Shown: in pieces, positions 18,684 through 26,884 of the stretch
Numbering within the stretch: the first letter of the stretch is position 1
How the letters are laid out: every line of letters starts with the position of its first letter
From: Catenuloplanes indicus
GTDB lineage: Bacteria; Actinomycetota; Actinomycetes; Mycobacteriales; Micromonosporaceae
Reading direction: 5' to 3'
Assembly: GCF_030813715.1 (NCBI RefSeq)
Contig: NZ_JAUSUZ010000001.1
Span: 2,852,001-2,916,000 of the forward strand
DNA: 64,000 nucleotides
Position numbers and translations under genes: made by a program
Notes under the pieces: generated by a model
Told to the model about the DNA's origin: nothing
The model's input: the letters and a program-made list of their open reading frames with translations, nothing else
The model's database searches: none

Positions 18684-18720
18684 TACGGCCCCCGTGCCCG
18701 AGGAGGGCACGGGGGCCGTA
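18684..18720. terminator. Bidirectional terminator, Crp / small repeat protein
   Basis: A perfect 16-bp stem (18684-18699 with 18705-18720, arm TACGGCCCCCGTGCCC) with loop GAGGA lies between convergent stop codons. Confidence 0.85.
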
Positions 18721-18730
18721 GCGTGCGATG

Positions 18731-19015
18731 TCACTCCACCTTGCCCGGGCCGATGTAGTCGCCCTGCGTGGCGGGCTGCTCGTCCCTGTCGACCTTGCCG
18801 GGACCGATGTAGCCGTCCTCGGCCTTCTCCGTCTTGCCAGGCCCGATGTAGCCGTCCTGCGCGGTCGCGCCCTTGCCGTCCGTCGTCTGCTCCGGGTCCA
18901 CCATCTGGTGCTCCTCCAGCTCGGCGAGCGTGATCGGGTCGACGTCGACGACGTCGCCGGCACTGTGCCGTACCCCCGCTCGATCGACCCACGCGACCGT
19001 CAGCTTCACATCCAC
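18731..19015 (-). CDS. Small protein with three (D)GYIGPGK-type motifs
   Basis: 94 residues; no known family recognised. The GTG start has GGGAGGA six bases upstream and an open frame beyond it lacks coding character. Residues 1-40 look folded (VKLTVAWVDRAGVRHSAGDVVDVDPI) and recall the small beta-rich domains of phage structural proteins. The C-terminal half carries DGYIGPGK, DGYIGPGK and GDYIGPGK, separated by short charged spacers (TEKAE; VDRDEQPATQ), and ends KVE two residues after the last motif. Such a regular motif suggests repeated binding or modification sites. Function is unknown. It is divergent from the cyclase gene and convergent with Crp. Confidence 0.7.
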   Translation of the reverse strand: MDVKLTVAWVDRAGVRHSAGDVVDVDPITLAELEEHQMVDPEQTTDGKGATAQDGYIGPGKTEKAEDGYIGPGKVDRDEQPATQGDYIGPGKVE

Positions 19016-19345
19016 CGTCGGTCCTCCCACTCGCGTCCGTATGACTGGCGCCGACTCTAATCGGCCGGCGAGTCCTGTCAGGACAGTTGTCGCCATCTGT
19101 ACAGGTCGGACAATCCGCTGGTGACGGCGGCGGATGACGGCCGGTCGGGGGTCACGTGAGGCACGGCATCCGCCACGCCCTTGCACCTCCGGACGACCGT
19201 CCGTGACGATGGGTTGCGTCGATAGCTGGAAGCATTCACGACTCGGGAGCACCCCATCGGACCCGTATGCCTCGCCTGTGGACGGGCCGCCGCGCCCGAC
19301 GACCGATTCTGTGGCGGTTGCGGGGCGAGCCTTCAGACCTCCTGC
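19016..19345. promoter_or_regulatory. Divergent promoter region with palindrome; also encodes an in-frame zinc ribbon
   Basis: It contains GTCCTG-T-CAGGAC (19072-19084), a perfect 6-1-6 palindrome suited to control either divergent gene. From 19226 onward the cyclase reading frame is open and encodes a CLACG...FCGGCG zinc ribbon, but no ATG, GTG or TTG precedes it in frame. The true cyclase start may therefore lie here. Confidence 0.45.
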
Positions 19346-22300
19346 GTGCACTGCGGGCGGGCGCACCAGTCCGGCGTGCTCTACTGCACCGGCTGCGGGC
19401 GGCCGCTGACCGACGCGCAGCCGGTCGTGCAGGAGGAGCGACGCCGGATCAGCGTGCTGTTCATCGACCTGGTCGGGTTCACGCCGTACACCGAGCGGAT
19501 CGACCCGGAACAGGTCCGGATCATGCAGAACGACTACTTCAGCTCCGTGCGGCGGATCGTCCGGCAGTACGGCGGCGTGGTGGAGAAGTACATCGGCGAC
19601 GCGGTCATGGTGCTGTTCGGCGCGCCGGTCGCCACCGAGGCCGACCCGCTGCGCAGCGTGCGCGCCGGGCTGGAGCTGCAGCGCGTGCTGCCGAAACAGG
19701 GCCGCGCCCAGCAGGCCGGCCTGCGCTTCCGGGTCGGCATCACCACCGGCGAGGCGCTGGTCAACCTGACCGCCGCGCACGACGGCGGCCAGGCGATCGT
19801 GGCCGGTGACCTGGTCAACACCGCGTCCCGGCTACAGGCCGCCGCGCCGGTCGACGGCGTGCTCACCGACGACGAGACCTACCAGGCCACCAAGAACGAG
19901 ATCGAGTACGTGTCGCAGCCGACCACCACGCTGCGCGGCCGCTCCCGGCCGAGTGACGTGTGGCTGGCCGTGGCGCCGCGCCCGCCCCGCCCGGCCGGTG
20001 CGGAACGCGAGCAGACCCCGATGGTCGACCGAGAGCACGAGCTGGCGCTGCTGGTCAACGCGCTGCGGCGGACCGTGAGCAGCCGTACCCCGCAGCTGGT
20101 GACGATTTTCGGCTCGGCCGGGATCGGAAAGTCCCGGCTGCTGCGCGAACTGGCCCGGCACGCCGGGCGGATCACCGGCGAGCAGGTGTGCTGGCGGGTC
20201 GGTCAGTGCCGGCCGTTCGGCGAGAACGTCACGTACGCCGCGCTCGCCGACATCGTCAAGGCGCAGGCCGGCATCCTGGACACCGACGACGAGGCGACCG
20301 CGCGGCGGCGGCTCGGCGACGCGCTGGCCGGCCTGACCAGCACGGAGGACGCGCAGCGGCTCGCCGACGCACTCGGCCCGCTGCTCGGCCTGCCCGGCAC
20401 CCGGCTCACGCCCGGCGAGTCCGAGTCCGCGTGGCGGCGGTTCATCGTCCGGTTCAGCTCCGGGCAGGCGACCGTGCTGGTCTTCGAGGACCTGCACTGG
20501 GCGGACGCGCCGATGCTCCGGTTCATCGAGTCGCTCGGCGCGGCCACCCGGCGCATCCCGCTGCTGATCGTCTGCACCGCCCGTCCCGAGCTGCGCGAAC
20601 GGTACCCGCAATGGACCAGCGCGATGACCGGCACCACGTCGATCTCGCTGCCGCCGATGCGGGAGAGCGACATCAGCACGATGTACTCGCTGATGTTCGG
20701 CAAGGCCGCGTTCACGCCCGACCTGCTCGCGCCGCTGGTCGAGCTGGCCGACGGCAACCCGCTCTACGCACACGAGTACGTGCGGATGCTGGTCGACCAC
20801 GGCAGCCTCCGGCCGACCGGCGGCCCCGGCTGGCGGCTCGACGCGCACGAGGCACCGCCGATGCCGGACAACGTGCGCGCCGTCATCGCGAACCGGCTCG
20901 ACCTCCTCGACCCCGCGGACCGGGCCGTGCTCCAGGCCGCGGCCGTGGTCGGCATGCAGTTCTGGCCCGGCGCGGTCGCCACCGCGGTCGGCCAGCCGGT
21001 CGAGGAGGTCGAGCGCACGCTGCTCCGGCTCGAACAGCGCGACCTGGTCGAGGAGCGCGGCAACTCGAGCATGGCCGGGCAGCTGGAGTACGCGTTCCGG
21101 CACGTGCTGGTCCGCGACGTCTGCTACCAGCGGCTGCCCCGCGCCGAACGGGTCGCCCGGCACGAGCGCACCGCGGACTGGCTGGAACGCGTCTCGGCCG
21201 GCCGGCAGACCGACCTGGCCGAGGTGCTGGCCAACCACCGGTGGGCCGCGCACGAGATCGCCCGCACGCTCGGGCTCGACCCGGCGCCGTACGCCGCACC
21301 CGCGCGGGAGGCGCTGCTGCGGGCCGCGCGCCGGGCGTACTCACTGCACGCGCTGGACGCCGCGCAGGAACTGGTCCGGCGTGCCAGCTCGCTGCTGGCC
21401 GCGCCGGACCCGGCCGTCGAGCTGTTCGCGTCCGAGCTCGCGTTCTTCCGCGACGCGGACGCGTTCCTGGACGGCGGGGGCGAAGAACGGCTCACCGCCC
21501 TCGCACACGTGCTGCAGGACTCCGGCCGGCTGGACGGCGCCGGACGCGCCTGGACGCTGCTCGGCAGCGCCGCGCTGTCCCGCGCCGACCGGCCCGCCTG
21601 CCTGGCGTACCTCGCCCGGGCGATCGCGCTGTACGAGAAGCTGCCGCCGAGCGAGGAGGCCGCGCTCGCGCTGCTCGAGTACGCCCGCGTTCACATGATC
21701 GACTACGAGACCGCGACCGCGATCGCCGCGGCCGAGACCGCGGCGGAGGCGGCGAACCGGCTCGGGCTGACCGAGGTCCGGGCCAACGCGCTGATCACCT
21801 CCGCCGTGGCGCAGTACCTGCAGGGCGAGCAGGAGGGCCTGCGCCGGCTCCAGGAGATCACCCAGCACTGCCGTGAACAGCAGCTGACCAGCCTCCGGCG
21901 GGCGATCCACAACCTGGGCTTCGTCATGCAGGAGGAGGGCGACATCACCGGCTCGCAGAAGCTGATCGACGAGTTCACGCCGCTCGAGGCGGCCAGCGGG
22001 CTCACGCTCGCCACGAACTTCGTCGACGGCGCGGCCCGGGCGTACTTCGCCGGCGACTGGGCCGCGATGCTGCGCGCCGCGGACGACCACATGCGGCTGC
22101 CGACGATCGAGTGGGACCTGCACTGGGTCGCCCAGACCGGGTGGATGGGCGTGCTCCGCGAGGACTCCCCGCCGGTCGAGGACCCGGTGGAGGAGGCGGT
22201 CCGCACCGCGCGGCGCAGTGGCTTCCACAAGGTGCTGCGCTCCACGCTGGCGCACGCGGCGCTGTGCCGGGCCGTCCAGGGCCGCACGGCGGAGGCCGGC

Positions 22301-22705
22301 GCACTGCTGGACGAGCTGGCGGCGGACTACGGTGACTCGCGGACGCTGGCGTTCGCCGAGTGGGTGTTCGCGGCGGCGTACGCGGCGTGGCTGCTCGGCC
22401 CGGACCGTTCCCGGCAGATCCGCACACTGCTGGAACGCTCACCACGCCGGACCCCGTGGGTGGACGCCGCCATCCTGACCTGCACCGGCACGTCCGCGGC
22501 CCACCGGGCGGCACTGACCGTCCTCGACGGCATCGGCGCGGTCAGCGACCAGGCCCTGTCCCGGGCCGCCCTGGTCCGCGCGCTCCGGGCGGAGGGCGAC
22601 GCGGACGGGGCCGCGGAGGCAATGGTCGCATTGACCGCTTTCAGCGATCGCAACGGCGCCCCCGGCCTGCTGCGGCTCGCCTCACCACCGTCCTCCGCCA
22701 CGTGA
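19346..22705 (+). CDS. Class III adenylate cyclase with AAA-type ATPase and helical-repeat C-terminus
   Basis: 1119 residues from the first usable start (GTG). Residues about 3-18 are the second half of a double zinc ribbon (CGRAHQ...YCTGCG); its first half is encoded upstream in frame. Residues about 35-195 are a class III cyclase: FIDLVGFT and GDAVMVLFG give the two metal aspartates, Lys in VEKYIGD and Asp in AGDLVNTASR specify adenine, and Asn and Arg of VNTASR stabilise the transition state. All appear present, so it is probably active. An ATPase follows with Walker A FGSAGIGKSR and Walker B VLVFEDLHWAD. The rest, from about residue 600, is alpha-helical repeat typical of TPR sensors. Similar cyclase-ATPase proteins exist in mycobacteria (Rv0386/Rv1358 type, without HTH here). 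Input signal is unknown. A Crp gene is close by. Confidence 0.9.
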   Translation: MHCGRAHQSGVLYCTGCGRPLTDAQPVVQEERRRISVLFIDLVGFTPYTERIDPEQVRIMQNDYFSSVRRIVRQYGGVVEKYIGDAVMVLFGAPVATEADPLRSVRAGLELQRVLPKQGRAQQAGLRFRVGITTGEALVNLTAAHDGGQAIVAGDLVNTASRLQAAAPVDGVLTDDETYQATKNEIEYVSQPTTTLRGRSRPSDVWLAVAPRPPRPAGAEREQTPMVDREHELALLVNALRRTVSSRTPQLVTIFGSAGIGKSRLLRELARHAGRITGEQVCWRVGQCRPFGENVTYAALADIVKAQAGILDTDDEATARRRLGDALAGLTSTEDAQRLADALGPLLGLPGTRLTPGESESAWRRFIVRFSSGQATVLVFEDLHWADAPMLRFIESLGAATRRIPLLIVCTARPELRERYPQWTSAMTGTTSISLPPMRESDISTMYSLMFGKAAFTPDLLAPLVELADGNPLYAHEYVRMLVDHGSLRPTGGPGWRLDAHEAPPMPDNVRAVIANRLDLLDPADRAVLQAAAVVGMQFWPGAVATAVGQPVEEVERTLLRLEQRDLVEERGNSSMAGQLEYAFRHVLVRDVCYQRLPRAERVARHERTADWLERVSAGRQTDLAEVLANHRWAAHEIARTLGLDPAPYAAPAREALLRAARRAYSLHALDAAQELVRRASSLLAAPDPAVELFASELAFFRDADAFLDGGGEERLTALAHVLQDSGRLDGAGRAWTLLGSAALSRADRPACLAYLARAIALYEKLPPSEEAALALLEYARVHMIDYETATAIAAAETAAEAANRLGLTEVRANALITSAVAQYLQGEQEGLRRLQEITQHCREQQLTSLRRAIHNLGFVMQEEGDITGSQKLIDEFTPLEAASGLTLATNFVDGAARAYFAGDWAAMLRAADDHMRLPTIEWDLHWVAQTGWMGVLREDSPPVEDPVEEAVRTARRSGFHKVLRSTLAHAALCRAVQGRTAEAGALLDELAADYGDSRTLAFAEWVFAAAYAAWLLGPDRSRQIRTLLERSPRRTPWVDAAILTCTGTSAAHRAALTVLDGIGAVSDQALSRAALVRALRAEGDADGAAEAMVALTAFSDRNGAPGLLRLASPPSSAT

Positions 22706-22721
22706 CCGGTGGAAGCCGGTG

Positions 22722-22740
22722 CCGGGCGCGCAGCGCCCGG
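22722..22740 (+). terminator. Triloop hairpin after the cyclase
   Basis: CCGGGCGC-GCA-GCGCCCGG, an 8-bp perfect stem 17 bases past the cyclase stop. The same core is at 5791-5807. Confidence 0.6.
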
Positions 22741-22754
22741 TGTGCAGCCACGCC

Positions 22755-22813
22755 GGAACCGGTGCCCGCGGGAGCACGCCCGACGCGACCACGCCGGAAG
22801 CGGGAAGAGGAAT
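22755..22813 (-). repeat. Dispersed 3'-end element, copy 2
   Basis: It contains CCGGTGCCCGCGGGAGCAC and CGCCGGAAGCGGGAAGAGG and ends at the acyltransferase stop codon. It shares order and sequence with 6076-6122 and 40792-40851. Confidence 0.55.
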
Positions 22814-23515
22814 TCAGGCTTTGATCTCCGGCGCCGCGGGCTCGGGGGTGGTCTTCAGTTTGGAGGCGTACACGTCGACGTATTCGCGGCCGCTCAGTTC
22901 CATGATCCGGTACATGATCTGGTCGGTGATGGCGCGCTCGACGTACCGGTCCCCGGCCATCCCGGCGTAGCGGGAGAACTCCAGCGGCTCGCCCACGTTG
23001 ATCCTTACCCGGCGGACCTTCCACATCAGTTTGCCGGTCGGCTGGATGTCGTCCGTGTTCAGCATGGCGATCGGGATGACCGGTGCGCCGCTCTCCAGGG
23101 CCAGCCGGGCCACGCCGGTCTTGCCGCGGTAGAGGCGGCCGTCCGGGGAGCGCGTGCCCTCCGGGTAGATGCCGGCGATGTTGCCGGCCCGGAGCACGCG
23201 CAGCTGGGTGTCGAGCGCGGCACGCGCGGCGCGGCCGCCGGAGCGGTCGACCGGGATGGTGCCGGTGCCGGCGAAGAAGGCCTTCATGAACCAGCCCTTG
23301 ATGCCCTTGCCGGTGAAGTATTCCGCCTTGGCGACGAACGTCACTTTCCGGCGCATGATCAGTGGCATGAAGATCGAGTCGGAGAAGGACAGGTGATTGC
23401 TCGCCAGGATGACCGGGCCGGTGGCGGGCACGTTGGCCAGTCCCTGGACGCGCGGGCGGAACACGACGCGCAGCAGCGGGCCGAGGAAGACCCATTTGAG
23501 CAGCCAGTAGAGCAC
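22814..23515 (-). CDS. 1-acyl-sn-glycerol-3-phosphate acyltransferase family protein
   Basis: 233 residues, membrane-associated. PlsC-type enzymes add the second acyl chain to lysophosphatidic acid in phospholipid synthesis. The catalytic NHLSFSD (His-x4-Asp) follows a hydrophobic N-terminal segment (MLYWLLKWVFLGPLLRVVF). The glycerophosphate-binding block is YPEGTRSPDG, and GAPVIPIAM is the fourth family motif. The GTG start has GGAAGGACC upstream. The C-terminal tail is short and proline-rich. It is a single gene, convergent with the cyclase. Confidence 0.92.
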   Translation of the reverse strand: MLYWLLKWVFLGPLLRVVFRPRVQGLANVPATGPVILASNHLSFSDSIFMPLIMRRKVTFVAKAEYFTGKGIKGWFMKAFFAGTGTIPVDRSGGRAARAALDTQLRVLRAGNIAGIYPEGTRSPDGRLYRGKTGVARLALESGAPVIPIAMLNTDDIQPTGKLMWKVRRVRINVGEPLEFSRYAGMAGDRYVERAITDQIMYRIMELSGREYVDVYASKLKTTPEPAAPEIKA

Positions 23516-23660
23516 CGAGGTCCTTCCGAGGGGTGCCGGCGCCGACGGTCGGTGCCGGTGCCGAGCCTACGAAGCGCGAGCGGCACGCCACAACGCACTC
23601 CCCGAACCGGCCTGCGTCGTGTCACCATTCAGAGCACGGTGAGAACAGGGGGTGAGTCTA

Positions 23661-24506
23661 ATGTCAGCGGGTGGTGCCCGTCGCGGGCGGCGGGACAACG
23701 GACTGCACGTGGCGGAGTACGCCGTCGCGGGCGACGTCGACCCTCGGGTCGGTGAGCACCTGCTGGACGTACTCGCCGCCGGTGGCATCGCCGCCTACCT
23801 GCAGCCCTCCGCGGATCTTGATCCGGTGACGCGGACCACGAACCTGCCGTCCCGGCCGACGGACCGGCTGTTCGTGGACCGGGCTCACCTGGACCTCGCG
23901 CGGGAGTACCTGGCGAAGCTGTCCGCGGAGGCGGGCGGCGAGTCGATCACGCCGGAGGAGCCGGTCCGGAAGAAGGAGCCGGACGTCGACGCGGAGTGGG
24001 CGCGGATCGTGGCCGGCTTCGACACCGCGGTGGATCCGGCGTCGACCCCGTGGCCGGAGTCGGAGAACGTCACCGACAAGCCGCAGGAGCACAACCGCCG
24101 CAAGACGGACAAGGTGAACGGGCACGACCCGATGGCGCCGCCGCCGGAGAAGCGGCGCGGGCTGGCCTCGGCGACCGAGTTCAGCGGCGTGACCGTGCCG
24201 CGGGAGGAACCGTCGCTGCTGGACGGCCTGGACACGTTCGGCGCGGACCTGCCGGTCGACGACGACGAGCGGTACGTGCCGCCGCCCCCACCGCCGATGC
24301 CGCGCATCTCGACGCCGGCACTGCTCGGCGTACTGGGGATCTTCGCCGGTTTCGTGCTGTTCGTCTTCCCGGGCGTGCTGCCGATCCAGCGGAACTACGC
24401 GATGCTGATCGGCTTCGGCGCGATCATCGCTGGCTTCGTGACGCTGGTCTGGCGGCTGCGGACCGGCGACGACGATGACGCGCCGGGAGACGGCGCCGTC
24501 GTCTGA
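23661..24506 (+). CDS. Membrane protein with DUF2007-like N-terminus
   Basis: 281 residues. Residues about 15-90 (HVAEYAVAGDVDPRVGEHLL, LFVDRAHLDLAREYLAKL) resemble the small signal-transducing-like DUF2007 fold, a tentative call. A long charged, proline-containing linker follows, including PPPPPPMPR. Two transmembrane helices lie at about 218-238 and 247-266, with an acidic tail (TGDDDDAPGD). The N-terminus is probably cytoplasmic. ATG 23661 has GGGGGTGAG just before it; a GTG at 23652 is an alternative. Function is unknown. Confidence 0.8.
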   Translation: MSAGGARRGRRDNGLHVAEYAVAGDVDPRVGEHLLDVLAAGGIAAYLQPSADLDPVTRTTNLPSRPTDRLFVDRAHLDLAREYLAKLSAEAGGESITPEEPVRKKEPDVDAEWARIVAGFDTAVDPASTPWPESENVTDKPQEHNRRKTDKVNGHDPMAPPPEKRRGLASATEFSGVTVPREEPSLLDGLDTFGADLPVDDDERYVPPPPPPMPRISTPALLGVLGIFAGFVLFVFPGVLPIQRNYAMLIGFGAIIAGFVTLVWRLRTGDDDDAPGDGAVV

Positions 24507-24542
24507 GTGACACAACTCACCGGCCCTTTTGCCCGGGATTCG

Positions 24543-24612
24543 CCGGATAGACATTGATGTCGATCAGCGTCCGGCAATAGACATGTAACCTTGCGTCAGT
24601 AGAAATACTGAC
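24543..24612 (+). promoter_or_regulatory. Regulatory repeats upstream of otsA
   Basis: It contains two direct copies of CCGG-(CA)-ATAGACAT (24543-24554 and 24571-24584), 28 bases apart. Then comes GTCAGTA-GAAA-TACTGAC (24595-24612), a perfect 7-bp inverted repeat closed by a GAAA tetraloop. The latter fits an operator or a stable leader hairpin 66 bases before the chosen ATG. Confidence 0.45.
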
Positions 24613-24678
24613 ACCCCTAGATCCATGCGCACAATCCGCACAGCTCCCGCGACAGTGAACGCGAAACGAGGCTCCCGG

Positions 24679-26091
24679 ATGCGTCAAAGCTCGCTCGTGG
24701 TGGTGGCCAACCGGCTGCCGGTCGACGACAACATCGCCCCGGACGGGGCCTGCGAGTGGCGGCGAAGTCCGGGCGGGCTGGTCAGTGCGCTGCACGCGAT
24801 CCTCGAGCACACGACCGCGACCTGGGTGGGCTGGGCCGGCACGACCGGCCCGGCGCCGGAGCTGCCGGACATCGGCGGTATCAGCATGCGCCCGGTCCCG
24901 CTCAGCGAGGACGATTTCGCGCACTTCTACGAGGGCTTCGCGAACTCGACGCTCTGGCCGCTGTTCCACGACGCGGTGGAGCAGCCGACCTACCACCGCA
25001 GCTGGTGGGATGCGTACCAGCGGGTCAATCGGCGCTTCGCGGAGGCCGCGGCCGAGGTCGCGGCGGAGAACGCGGTGGTCTGGGTGCAGGACTACCACCT
25101 GCAGCTGGTGCCGGCGCTGCTCCGCGAGCTGCGGCCGGACCTGCTGATCGGGTTCTTCATGCACGTGCCGTTCCCGCCGCCGGAGCTGTTCATGCAGCTG
25201 CCGCGCCGCGCGGAGCTGCTGCGCGGGCTGCTCGGCGCGGACCTGGTGGGCTTCCAGCGCGCGCAGGCCGCGCACAACTTCGCGCAGCTCTGCACGAAGG
25301 TGCTGGGCCTGCCGGCCACCGACCGGCGGATCGCGGTCGGCGAGCGTTTCGTGCGGACCGGCGCGTTCCCGGTCTCGATCGACGTGGCCGAGATGGAGGC
25401 GCTGTCCGGCCGGCCGGACGTGCAGGCCCGGGCCCGGCAGATCCGCACCGACCTGGGCGATCCGAAGTACGTGCTGCTCAGCGTGGACCGGCTGGACTAC
25501 ACCAAGGGTATCGAGCACCGGCTCAAGGCGTACAGCGAGCTGCTGGAGGACGGCCTGGTCAAGGTGCGGGACACCGTGATGGTGCAGGTCGCGGTGCCGA
25601 GCCGGGAGCGGGTCGAGCACTACGCGATCCTGCGCGACCGGGTGGAGCGCGAGGTCGGCCGGATCAACGGCGAGTTCGGCCGGGTCGGCGAGCCCGCGAT
25701 CCACTACCTGAACCAGCAGTTCGACCGGTCCGAGCTGGCCGCGCTCTACCAGGCCGCGGACGTGATGGTGGTGACGCCGCTGCGCGACGGGATGAACCTG
25801 GTCGCGAAGGAGTACGTGGCCGCCCGGGTGGACGGCGGCGGCGTGCTGGTGCTCTCCGAGTTCGCCGGTGCGGCCGACGAACTGGACCGCGCGTTCCTGG
25901 TCAACCCGCACGACCTGGAGGGGTTGAAGCGGTCGCTGATCGACGCGATCGACTGCCCGAAGCCGGAACTGGCCGAGCGGATGAGCGCGATGCGCACCCA
26001 CCTCCGCGACCACGACATCCGCGACTGGGCGCGCAACTACCTGACCGCGCTGGAGAACACCGGCACGCTGGCCGACCGGCTCACCGCCTGA
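24679..26091 (+). CDS. otsA: Trehalose-6-phosphate synthase
   Basis: 470 residues, a GT20 glycosyltransferase that joins glucose from UDP- or GDP-glucose to glucose 6-phosphate. Trehalose protects spores and mycelium from stress. Motifs: VVVANRLPVD at the start, RRSPGGLVSAL, WVGWAGT, VWVQDYHLQLVPALLR, SVDRLDYTKGIEHRLKA (substrate binding), and TPLRDGMNLVAKEYVAA near the C-terminus. There is no phosphatase domain; an otsB gene is not in the window. ATG 24679 is preferred to ATG 24625 because the family begins here and GAGG precedes it. Repeats upstream suggest stress control. Its stop lies one base from the convergent hydrolase stop. Confidence 0.95.
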   Translation: MRQSSLVVVANRLPVDDNIAPDGACEWRRSPGGLVSALHAILEHTTATWVGWAGTTGPAPELPDIGGISMRPVPLSEDDFAHFYEGFANSTLWPLFHDAVEQPTYHRSWWDAYQRVNRRFAEAAAEVAAENAVVWVQDYHLQLVPALLRELRPDLLIGFFMHVPFPPPELFMQLPRRAELLRGLLGADLVGFQRAQAAHNFAQLCTKVLGLPATDRRIAVGERFVRTGAFPVSIDVAEMEALSGRPDVQARARQIRTDLGDPKYVLLSVDRLDYTKGIEHRLKAYSELLEDGLVKVRDTVMVQVAVPSRERVEHYAILRDRVEREVGRINGEFGRVGEPAIHYLNQQFDRSELAALYQAADVMVVTPLRDGMNLVAKEYVAARVDGGGVLVLSEFAGAADELDRAFLVNPHDLEGLKRSLIDAIDCPKPELAERMSAMRTHLRDHDIRDWARNYLTALENTGTLADRLTA

Positions 26092-26092
26092 A

Positions 26093-26884
26093 CTAGTTCT
26101 TCTCCAGCCAGTCCAGGATCGCGTCGATCGGCTCGCGCCAGCGGGTGTCCAGCATCAGGTCGTGGCCCATGCCGGGGAAGAGCAGCGGTGCGCCGCCGAA
26201 ACGCTGGGCGGCGCGGTTCAGCGCGGCCGGGGAGACGATCCCGTCGTGCTGACTGCCGATCACCAGCACCGGCGGCGCACCGGCCGGTGGTTCCGGCGCT
26301 CGGTGCGTGATCAGCTGGTACTGCGCGCGGCGGCTGGTGAAGCGCACCCGGGAGGCGTACTCCCGCGCGGTGGCGTCCGGCAGCTCCCGGCCGAACAGCT
26401 GGCGGCGGCTGACCCGCAGCCGGGCACCGGCCAGCGCCGGGATCGTGCCGCCCGGATTGCGGCGCAGCGCCTCGCCCAGCGTGCCCCAGCCGCCGAGCAC
26501 CGGCGCGACCAGCACCGCGGCCCGCGCGGCGTAGCGGGCCAGCGCGTGCGCGACGACCAGCGCACCGGCGCCGTGCCCGATCAGCACGGCCTGGCGCGGC
26601 AGCGACGCCGCGACCTGCACCACGTCGTGGGCGTAGGCGCGCAGCCCGGCACCGGGCGCGTCGCCGGACCGGCCGTGCCCGCGCAGGCTGAGCGCGTGCG
26701 CGCCGAAGCCGCGACCGGCCGCGTGCTCCAGCCAGTGCTCGGCGAAGAGCCAGGCGCCGTGGCCGTAGCCGGGCACGAAGAGCAGCGGCGGGCGGCCCTC
26801 GTCGGTCTCCGGCGTGGCGCTGAGCACCTCGCGCCGTACCGGCGGGATCGGGTCCGCCCAGTCCGCCGAGCGGTCGATCCTCAC
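26093..26884 (-). CDS. Alpha/beta hydrolase-fold protein lacking the nucleophile
   Basis: 263 residues. The GTG start overlaps the upstream monooxygenase stop (GTGA), so the two genes are co-translated. The fold is clear: LLFVPGYGHGAWLFAEHWLE, HALSLRGHGRSGDAPG, VLIGHGAGALVVAHALA, LVIGSQHDGIVSPA and GMGHDLMLDTRW. The elbow should read G-x-S-x-G but is GHGAG, with Gly105 in place of the serine; the Asp and His of the triad appear present. Either it has lost hydrolysis or it uses another chemistry. Linked to a flavin monooxygenase, it might bind or process that enzyme's product. There is no signal peptide. Confidence 0.8.
   Translation of the reverse strand: MRIDRSADWADPIPPVRREVLSATPETDEGRPPLLFVPGYGHGAWLFAEHWLEHAAGRGFGAHALSLRGHGRSGDAPGAGLRAYAHDVVQVAASLPRQAVLIGHGAGALVVAHALARYAARAAVLVAPVLGGWGTLGEALRRNPGGTIPALAGARLRVSRRQLFGRELPDATAREYASRVRFTSRRAQYQLITHRAPEPPAGAPPVLVIGSQHDGIVSPAALNRAAQRFGGAPLLFPGMGHDLMLDTRWREPIDAILDWLEKN

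Noticed and set aside
18731-19015. GPGK-motif protein as a graspetide precursor for the ATP-grasp at 10424
   Set aside because: Graspetide ligases are of a different ATP-grasp type and lie next to their precursors; here the genes are 6 kb apart with unrelated genes between. Kept only as an open question.
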